Of a stretch of DNA of 18,266 nt, positions 9,891-18,266 are shown one piece after another. Position numbers and translations under genes: made by a program. The stretch is from Conoideocrella luteorostrata (taxonomy: Eukaryota > Ascomycota > Sordariomycetes > Hypocreales > Clavicipitaceae), in NCBI GenBank assembly GCA_032433595.1, contig JASWJB010000539.1, positions 1-18,266 on the forward strand, written 5' to 3'. Under the pieces are notes generated by a model. The model was not told the origin of the DNA and made no database searches. It was given only the letters and a program-made list of their open reading frames with translations. Position 1 is the first letter of the stretch; every line of letters begins with the position of its first letter.

Positions 9891-12802
9891 AGAGCTTGAA
9901 CGAAAACGGTTGGCATTGCCTCGGGCACCGGCAGACATTTTCGTACGCATAGAATTTTGTTCTCCATCATTCGCAATTAAAACTAACGCCCATTGCGCCG
10001 ATATAGACCTTTAACCGCCTGCTGACCCCAGCGAACCGCCGATATGTAGCGGTCACTGCAATATCAACAGTGCCTGTTGAACGCCGTTCGGCCACATATG
10101 CGCAATTCTCTCGACCGAATCGGATTTGGGACGATCGGAGACTCCTACAAGATGTTGCATCACGCAATTCCCGTAGCCGTACTCGGGTAGGTAATAGATC
10201 TTCAAGCATTCAAAAGCCAGCGACAAAATTGGAGCATATGACAGCAAGCCACCTCCTCGAAAAAGTTCTTGGAGGGGATTCGGAATCCCAACTGTGGAGG
10301 GAAAGGGTGGCCGCGTTTCGCAGCGTCCGTCTTCCAATCATTCTGCTGCAGGAGATTATACGGCAGGATGAAATCGAATCGAAAAGCCAAAGCGAGGTAT
10401 TGCAGTTACTACCAAATCCGAACGAGATGGATACAATTTTGAAACATCCAGCCCTGGCGGGTTATTCTCAAGAATTTTTGGACCACTACATATACGTATT
10501 GCGTGGACATGATGACGATGAGCGATGCAGAAGATACTTGGAAAAGCCGGCGTCAACTCCCTTATTTATCTTCAATTTTCTTGTGAGACCTTCCGCCGAC
10601 ATAAAAGACGTCGGTGCTTTACCCTCAATTATCGAATCCTGCCATTCGTACTATGACGACGTCAAGCTGGCGAAGGCTAGACCCAACGAGCTAAGCCCTG
10701 CGGGTAACCTCGTTTCGGGGAAAACGCTGCGAATAAGCCAAGCTAACTTCCGCTTGATAATGCGACTTCTTGTTCGACACTGTCTGCGACTTGAGCCTCG
10801 TTTTGTTGTTAAGCTGGCGGATACAGCGTCTCGGTACATACAAACAATAGCGACATATCCCGATGAGCAAAAGAAACTATATTTGACGCAGTGCGATGTT
10901 TTCAACGGATGCCTCCAAATATTTCGACCCCAGCCGCAGCTCCAAGCAGTTCAACGATCTATACCAAACGTTTACTTTTGGGAAGCACAGAGGATCCTCC
11001 TGTCTATGTCTGCGGGCTTACAAAAGCCTCTCCTCATAAGTCGAGATGGGTTTCGAGCTATACGAGATGTTCTATCTGGACAGCAAAAGAACTATACAGA
11101 ACTACGCAGCTCGGCACGGCATGCCCCAAGCTGGCCCCCATATCTGCAGGCCGGCCATGGTATGGATGAAAGCTCTGATCCGGAAGATAACTGGAGCCGC
11201 ACTGTTAGCGCTGGAATGCTCATGCAAGAGGCTGGGTTCTCAAAGGAAGAGATGGATGACGCTGTGGACATTCTGCAGGGCATGACTCTGGACGGAGCAC
11301 CAACAATTCAACAGAGAAGCGCCATTGGCAAAGGCCGAGACATCGGAATCTGGGAAGCGTCTATTCGTGCTACAAGGAATGCGCAAGAAGCATGGGAAAG
11401 ATTTAGAAATCCCCCGGAACCAGCGATGAAGCCAGGTCCAGAGCAGTATGCGGCAATGTTCGAAAAGTTGGTGCTACGTGAAGTTGAATTAGACAGCAGG
11501 GTATTACCTGGTGATAAGGCGTTGAATTTTCCAACGCAGCATGAGGCTAATTTAGCAGAGTTCGAAAGAGCTCGGTTGCGACCGCCGAGCATTTCCGAGC
11601 TGTACCAGCATATGAGACTTGCTGCTGTCGCTCCTGAAGGCTCTTGTCTCCGTATCTTGGTAGCAAATGCCGAATCATTGGAGACAGCACATCAGTATTT
11701 GCGCGATAGTCCAGAGAGGAGCAGGGTAATTCGGTGCCTTCTGGCAGACGAGCCGGACCCAAATCTTTTGAGAACTATGCCGTTGAATTTATTCGCCGCT
11801 TACATACAAGTGTGCTTACGAGCAGAAGGAAGACGAGGAAGCAACCAGCTAATGCGTGCCGTTCGTCTCGCCGAGGTGAAACTGAACGCTGTTAAGTCCC
11901 GCTGGGTACCTTTTATTTGGGGTATTATTCTCAAAGGTCTTTCACAGCACCATAAAGCGTTGGGGATCTCCCTCCCAGAACAACTGAGCTTAATCATGCG
12001 AGTTGCTGACACCATTGAGACAAGCGGTGGGGTGCAACTGTCAACATTTAGTCAATTCAACAAGTGTGTACGGAAAGTTGCTCGGCGAGAACTAAACAAG
12101 CTGTTCGCTGTTGATGCTAAGAGCGGAGGCGAGACCGGGACTAGCGTTTTAGAAGCACTTTATTGTGTCCCTGCCAATTCGTTGTCAGGTCACGCCATCC
12201 GTGGCCGACATGCCGTGTTAGAATGCGAGTCTACCGATGAAGAGGCATCAGGAGCGGCGGCAACGATAACCCTCTTGCAGAAAGCTTGCACCCGATTGAA
12301 ACACGCGTTCTGGATGTTGACAGAAATCGAAAGCAACGCCCAGGAGCATCTCGGCGCTTACCATATATCGTCACTAGAGCGCATGAATTCCCGGAGAGAC
12401 GCCGTAAGAAGCGACCATGCTCACGAATATATGCTGACTCTAGGCTTTTTGGGACAGTTTGAAGAAATGGGACGCTTATTAAGTTGGCTAATTGAAGAAT
12501 GGGGCCATGCAGACGTCGCATCGGCATTGAACGAGCTTGATGAGCCTCCACCAAATGCAGATTTTTTCGAGACGCTATGTGTATTTCGCTTGGTGGCTGA
12601 GCCGATGCTCGAAAACAGCACTATGTTATTGCTTACACAAGAGATGGCTGATTCCCGATTGGACTGGACGTGGCCAGACGATGAAGCTGTCAAGACATAC
12701 GCCACTCTACATGATGACGAACCAATTGGCACCTTGCGACGAGTCCTTGAACTGGCGCGAGATCGGAACAAAGCAATGCAACACAAGGCGACGTCGGGCT
12801 AG
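9871..12802 (+). CDS. Probable mitochondrial PPR-like helical-repeat protein
   Basis: Two exons, 9871-9942 and 10007-12802. Intron 9943-10006 is 64 bp, GTACGC, branch ACTAAC, ATAG. The product is about 955 aa. The main frame is open back to a TAG at 10004-10006, which is the acceptor, and has no ATG near its start; the first exon supplies MLRNVARELERKRLALPRAP in phase. The N-terminus is Arg-rich (residues 1-65) and could be a mitochondrial presequence, although a few acidic residues weaken this. The rest is helical without membrane segments or catalytic motifs: a helical region about 100-450, WEASIRATRNAQEAWERF followed by NFPTQHEANLAEFERARLRP in the middle, and a C-terminal DHAHEYMLTLGFLGQFEEMG..WLIEEWG stretch (about 828-862) that looks like a degenerate pentatricopeptide unit. 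I infer a fungal mitochondrial RNA or translation factor; the exact family is unassigned. It could instead be another alpha-solenoid protein. Confidence 0.75.
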
Positions 12803-14845
12803 CTGACGGCTATGTTTAGAAGGCTGGACTATGAGTGGGACTTTAGTAAGCTGAAGGCCCCGAGTAGCAACGATGTTGTTTCAAGTTAAGATTTGAGAGA
12901 TTTAGTAGTCACTGGTCTTGTCTGCGTCGTCGTCGTATTACTGTTGACTTGGGTGCGTCTGGGTTGCCGCGCAGACGGGCGGCTAAGGCGGGTACGTGTA
13001 AGATTAAAATTGAGTAGGACCTGGCTGGTATGGAAAGCGGCCAATGATACCCCCATGTATTGTAGAATAGCATTGGCCTAGAATTGTTGGCAAAGCAAAA
13101 GAAGAAGAAAACACAGGAAAAGCGGTAGCCCCACAAGAACATTAATGTGTTTGACTTATGGGACTATATAGATACGGCTTGCTCATCTGAGGTCCGCTCA
13201 AGATGTGAAGTTGTCGTGTAGCGAAGGAAGCTTGAGCCAATGAGAGATGCAGAAACCCTGACGAAGTTGCCGTGTTAGGGAAGTCGGCGGCAAAGACCAG
13301 GATCAGCCAGTGCACGGAGGATAGGAGGGGGGCAGAGGAGCATGAACAACTTTACGCACAGGAATTAAATGAACATGAATAGCCTGAGAACGAAAAGATG
13401 TTCTCAACAAACACAATCGCTGTTGAACACGAGCAGAATAGGAGAGTCCATTACGTATTCATTTTCATTATTTACAAATATTAATGCATGCATTGGCTGT
13501 TTTTTCAAGTGCAAGTAAGGAGTAGGTAGACTAGGTAGGTACTCCGTACTCTTTTTGTGCTCGCAAACCCGTATGTCTCGTAAGCCTATGGATTGATGGC
13601 GAGGTCGGCAAGAGTGCGACCCGCACCTGCCAGTCCTGCGGCAGGTAAAGCCTGTGGGGGACCAGTGATTGGCTACAAGCGCCCGGGACAGTGGGCGGCT
13701 GCGGCACCCCTGCCAAAATGCCCCGTTATCTAACAGCATCCAAATATATCCTCATCTTCGTATGCTACTCCCTACTCCGCAACAATATCCAAGCAGAGGG
13801 CAAGGTCATTGCAATGAAGCTACGTGTATGTGGGAGCTAGATTTCGGGGCCTTGGTTCCAGTTGAAACACTCGCTTTGTTCCTAGGCCATTCGTTCACGG
13901 CCAGACCCTTGCTCGACAAGCTCTTTGTGCCATCTGTGACAAGCAACCTGAACAGGTGTTGCCATGTGGACAGGGTTCATCAGCCGACGCTTTTCAAGCC
14001 CGTTTTAAAATACTACGTCAATGGATTGGACGTGGTTGTACAACCCATCCTCAGCTCTCCGACATACTATCTACCCCGGTAGCGAAAGGGCATGGGTTTG
14101 CCAGGTCGCGCTTTAAGTCCAGCAAATTTGGCCAATTCTGTTGGCCAAGCGCCTCCCGATGGCAGCAGAAAATGAATCTAGATGCCGGAGCGTGCATACT
14201 GCAGACAAGATACAAATTGCGAACAAGAGCGTCGATCGCTTTTCTCTTTTTCTCCTCTTTCCTAAGTTTCTCATTCTTTGTCTTTTTTCCGTCCGTTGGG
14301 GGTTTCCTATGTCTCTTACTGGCCAATAGTTCTCGTGGTACACGGTCTGTCTCTCACGTCGCTTGCTATCTGTTCCTCCGCACCACTTGTCTCTCATTTT
14401 ACTTTGTGGTCAGGTGGGCTTGCTCAGATTATCTATTCGTTGATTTTTTCCTTATTCTTGTTTTCTCAGTTTGCTTGCTTTTTAGTCTTTCGACACTTCG
14501 TGTTAATTATTGTTTGTGTTTGCGAGCAACACGCGCCAACTCTTGCAACTCAAGTTTTCTTGGCATACTCTCTTTTGCTGGTTTTTGTGTCCTACGGTCG
14601 CGGCTTTCACATTACATTGGTAACGGTATTACCACAGGAACAGTACATAACCTTTCTTGATCCAGTCTTTCATTGCCTCGCGCGACTTAATCGGTTATTT
14701 TATTCACTCATTCGTCTATTATCGGCATCTGACTTGTGCTCCCGTTAATCGCTGCTCTTTGAGAGATTTTTTCCTGTTTCCTCTTCTTTTGGGAATAATA
14801 CACAAATAATTACAAAGCATAGTCTGTCGAAGAAAGCCAGCAACG
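12803..14845. promoter_or_regulatory. Long upstream region of the CBM19 gene
   Basis: About 2 kb without a credible gene. The left part should contain the 3' end of the PPR-like gene. An ACTCCGTACT copy lies at 13541-13550, with inverted GGAGTA/TACTCC arms at 13519-13524 and 13540-13545. A short hairpin has ACCTGCC/GGCAGGT arms at 13625-13631 and 13640-13646. Two TTGGCCAA palindromes at 14128-14135 and 14141-14148 are 13 bp apart, and GGCCAAT occurs near 13040, 14130 and 14322 (CCAAT-box candidates). From about 14236 to 14780 the plus strand is strongly T/C-rich, typical of a fungal core promoter or long leader. The open frames there encode Phe/Leu-rich peptides because of the T content and are not called. 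Confidence 0.6.
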
Positions 14846-17349
14846 ATGCGCTTCAGCGTCTGTTCCGCAGCGGCGGCTTATTTCTTCCTGGTTACTCTGT
14901 CTGTTGAGGCTGGTCCTCTCAAGTGGGGTGCTGACATGTGAGTTGTCCTATCTCGTCTGATGTTCTGGATGGTCGAAATGGGTGCAATGCTAACCTGGCT
15001 AGTAGAGTACGTCGTGCTGATACCGCGCCTCCCGGAAATGCACCTCTTACATCTGGGTACGAAAACACAAGCGAGGACACTTATCCTATTCTATACCAAG
15101 ATACTGACGTGATTCAAAGTAGCTCGAGAGTCGAGGCTACAGCTCCAGGGCCGATCTTCTCAACCCTCACTGGGACAGCCCTTGGAATTGCCGAGTCGTT
15201 GACGGCAACAACAACAACAGTGAAGGCAGATCCAGCAGGCTTCTACTCTGGCCCGTTGAGCCTCATACCCGTGCCGGAGCCTACAATGTCTACTACGGCA
15301 AGGAACGCTGAAACCGGCCCCCCTGGCAGAAGTACTGCGGCAGCCACTGGCACACATAATGCCATCGCCTCGTCTCTTTCATCTGGGGCGGCGAGTACTG
15401 CTGCAACGGGTACTGATGCTTCAACGGCGGTGACTACTGCAAGCCATTCTGCTCCAACTGTCACTTTGCCTACAACGGCAATTAGTACGTCTACGACAAG
15501 TACTATTGCTATTCCGGGAACCTCCACCGTTTCGACAACGATCATAGAAATATCTAGTACGATCTTGTCAACGAATCTCTCAACTACGAGTTCGGTCATA
15601 ACCGGTCTATCAACGACTACCGCATCGAGCTCTGTGCCGGATCCGACGACGGCTAACCAGCCTATTACAGTCACCACGACAACTCCAGCTACCACAATCG
15701 TCGTTTCAACTTCCAGCCAAGCGACGATTGCTTCGGTGGTGCCGACTACAACCGGTGGTAGTTCGGTGTTGACCAGTTCCGGAGTTTCGATACCAACTAC
15801 AGGACCGACTGATCAAACATCTTCTATTTCCGCAACTTTTACATCAGTTCTTTCAACGGGTCTGGACTCAAATCCTACCACAGCCTCGTCGACTTCCCTA
15901 CCAACGAATTTTGGTACTGGCTCTACAACCTCGGCGACTGTGTCAATTCAACACCCATTCTCTCTAAACACGACCCGGACTGCCCAGCCAACTACAGACC
16001 GAAATGGTGTCCCTTCAAATATACCCGTTGGATCTGCACCGACCTCAACCCAATCTTTTATTTCTGGTGGAAGTCAACTATCTACAACTCAGTCATCTGT
16101 GGTGTCGACAATTGTCACAACAGCACCTACTGTAACCATCCCCGAAACAGCCATTACAAGCATTCCCAGTCAGACAGGCGGAAATCCAGTCGTAGTTCTC
16201 CCAGGTACTCAAACCACGCTGTCCACGTCGTCCACGCTGCCTACAATATCTGTTTCTCTCACTGAACCGACTTTAACGCTTCCTCAAGCAACAACCACAC
16301 TGACAGCGACGACTCTGCCACCTCCAGCTGTGATCACAACAATAACAACGTCGTCATCGTTATCATCGTCTGCCACAGGGACAACTTCCGTCGCCACGTT
16401 CGCGCCGACGGGAAAACCAGATTCCAATGTGCCTACAGCCAACACTAACTACCCTACCGCAACTACCACCGTTGCCGCTAACATTTATGCCAGCAATCTT
16501 GCCGAGGCAAAATCGTTAAACAAGATGTATTCATCACTCTCACCTCAATCAGCTTGTGACAGAACTCAGACGGCATGCATTGAAGGCAAAACGGCACAGT
16601 GCGATAATGGGAGGTTCACTCTCGATGAATGTCCTGCAGGTCAAAAATGTTATGCTTTGCCCATGACTAATAGTCAAGGTGCTAAGATTAATTGCATCGA
16701 CCCTGCAGAGGCTACAAAGATTCTTGGGCCTGGAAGTGCAGGCGAAAGCTCTACGCGTAGTTCACTGACAGATGTGCCTCCAACAACATTCAGGACGGAA
16801 ACGCGGCCGCCTACGTTGACTCATACGCGAGTTGTGACCGTCACATATGACTCGTCGACTGCCACGACATCATCGCTAATGCCACCTCCGCCAGAGCCAA
16901 CATCAACCATAATCACGACTCAATTAGAAGTGCGCCCAACATCAACGGTAGAGTTGCCACCACCATCACCGCCTCCCCCCTCAGCAAGGACCTCGAGTCA
17001 ACCGAGCAGAATCATTATCACCCAAACTTTCAACCAGCCCACCAATGCACCCACCAGCAGCCAACCTGTGAAAACCACGGGAGTCGTCCCTACCCCAGAC
17101 CCTAGCAGCCTAGTCCTTATCCCAATTGACCTCCCCACCACTTCTGCCGCCGCTCCAGCTACTACCTCTGCCCCAGCGGCAGCTGCCAAACCGGCTGCGT
17201 CTGACAGAGTCCTGGGCGGTCCTGAAGCAGGGAATCCCCGAACTACCATCTTCAACAATGGAACACCTACTGTGTCTGTGTACTTCACGGTCACGGTCAC
17301 ACAGAAGGAGACCGAGACGGTGACGGCAACGCTGATCGCCCCTGCATAG
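14846..17349 (+). CDS. Secreted Ser/Thr-rich protein with CBM19 chitin-binding module
   Basis: Two exons: 14846-14937, then 15006-17349 (or 15003; the acceptor is a TAGTAG tandem). The intron begins GTGAGT with branch GCTAAC at 14989-14994. The product is about 811 aa. The N-terminus MRFSVCSAAAAYFFLVTLSVEA is a signal peptide with likely cleavage after VEA (about residue 22), followed by VRR|AD, a possible Kex2 site. Residues about 60-530 are an extremely Ser/Thr-rich, mucin-like region, probably heavily O-mannosylated. A compact module at about 533-600 carries six cysteines (548, 555, 563, 573, 579, 594), with SACDRTQTACIEGKTAQC and DECPAGQKCYALP; this matches CBM19, known from yeast chitinase Cts1. 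A Pro-rich linker (about 680) and a second Ser/Thr/Ala region follow, ending in TVTVTQKETETVTATL. There is no glycoside hydrolase domain and no clear GPI signal. It probably acts in the wall or extracellularly, binding chitin; that role is inferred. Confidence 0.88.
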
Positions 17350-18266
17350 GGGGCTGTGCTGTAATGCGCTCTTTATCCGGAGCTTAAAATTGTATTGCAG
17401 GATGAAAAGGAGTGCAATTGTGGTAATAGTGTGTACAAAAAAAAAGTGGTTTACATTGAAACAGTTTGAAAGGATGCAGAGTACTAAAAGAGCTTCTAGT
17501 TTTTTAGGTTTTTTTTTTGGTTGGGTCGTTATGTGTTTTTATACAGGTCTGCTTCATTGAATCTAGTTACGGTCTGTACTTAATATATAGGTCTAGATAG
17601 GGGTTACTCAGGATTAATTAATCAATGTGCTTTTTGTTCTGTTTGACTTGATGAATTCATAGGTTGTGAACGTGAGGCTGAGGTTGTGCGAACCAGTACT
17701 GGTAGATGCATGCATTCAAAGTTCCTGTCGACCAACATTTGGCCGAGAGACAGAACTGGAAATGCCAAGTGAGTACTTACTCGGCAAGGAGCGCATCGGA
17801 GTGCCCTTTGACTATCTTATTTGCGGATTCGAATACGTGAGGGAAATATGTTAATAGATTACAACTTATGAATGTCACTGCGGATTGCTCCGTAGTCCCC
17901 ATGCATATAGTAAGTATAACAACCAGCAAGTGGCATTCTTGACTGCTGTCTGTTGGTTAACAGTAAAACCTTCGCCAAAACGACATAAGCCGAGCTAACC
18001 CAGGGTCTATTTCCCAACCATAGAGATTATACAACAAAACCCGAGCCTAAGCTCAAGAAACCGAAACCCAGCACAACATACACCGTCAACTCCAATTTGT
18101 TGCCAATCCGAACTCTATGACTTGCCCGCCAGCAAAAACCGGCGGTAATGACAGGGTACCCGAACAAGAGCCCGTGTAACTAACTTAAACTATAAACCTC
18201 TGCGTGCGAACCCCGCGCAACGCACCTTGCTTGATAAGCCCTCCATGACCACGATTATGACCCCCC
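17350..18266. other. Intergenic, 3' of the CBM19 gene
   Basis: 917 bp without a supported gene. It holds A- and T-runs (17437-17445 and 17511-17518) typical of fungal 3' ends. The last 80 bp could touch a next gene in either direction: a minus-strand frame is open from the edge to a TAA at 18185-18187, and a plus-strand ATG lies at 18247. Neither can be decided from the few codons visible. Confidence 0.5.

Noticed and set aside
13590..13700. GC-rich structured stretch considered as a tRNA
   Set aside because: A short hairpin is present, but there is no cloverleaf with T-loop GTTCRA and matching acceptor stem.
13956..14748. Two overlapping hydrophobic plus-strand frames resembling a membrane protein
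   Set aside because: The longer frame starts at GTG, both lie in T-rich leader DNA, and the Phe/Leu/Ser content is what T/C-rich sequence gives by chance. No conserved motif or loop charge pattern.
15243..15695. Val/Ala-rich 150-codon minus-strand frame
   Set aside because: Antisense of the Thr/Ser-rich CBM19 coding region; its composition follows from the repeat-like codons on the other strand.
17666..17854. 62-codon plus-strand frame after the CBM19 gene
   Set aside because: Short, non-ATG start, no motif and no splice partners seen.

Overview
The window is nuclear DNA of a filamentous ascomycete, most likely a sordariomycete (Hypocreales-like by protein resemblance, an inference). The evidence is short introns of about 56-95 bp with GT..AG ends and CTAAC-type branch points, long T-tracts between genes, and recognisable fungal proteins: cytosolic serine hydroxymethyltransferase, the SAGA subunit Spt7, prefoldin subunit 3, a fungal VanZ-domain membrane protein and a CBM19 secreted protein. 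Nothing suggests a bacterial or viral origin. I found no transposon, tRNA, rRNA or CRISPR array.

Layout from left to right. 66-1498 (+) is serine hydroxymethyltransferase, lacking only its first exon(s). 1499-2451 is a convergent, T-tract-rich intergenic region. 6051-2452 (-) is SPT7, two exons, about 1169 aa. 6052-7333 is a divergent promoter region with an E-box and a perfect 18-bp palindrome. 7334-8020 (+) is a two-exon VanZ-like membrane protein of 200 aa. 8570-9532 (+) is prefoldin subunit 3, six small exons, 204 aa. 9871-12802 (+) is a probable mitochondrial helical-repeat (PPR-like) protein, two exons, about 955 aa. 12803-14845 is a 2-kb upstream region ending in a pyrimidine-rich leader. 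14846-17349 (+) is a secreted Ser/Thr-rich CBM19 protein, two exons, about 811 aa. 17350-18266 is non-coding as far as I can tell, with possible edges of a next gene at the right end.

The genes do not form a pathway or cluster. They are housekeeping functions (one-carbon metabolism, chromatin and transcription, chaperone, probable mitochondrial gene expression) next to a cell-wall or chitin-related secreted protein, as expected for ordinary fungal euchromatin. The observations most worth checking are a recurrent dyad motif (ACTCCGTACT core, four intergenic copies, one a perfect 18-bp palindrome), the fungal VanZ-domain protein, the PPR-like protein, the CBM19 protein without a catalytic domain, a NAGNAG acceptor, and two short uORFs. 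I see no convincing novel multi-gene system.
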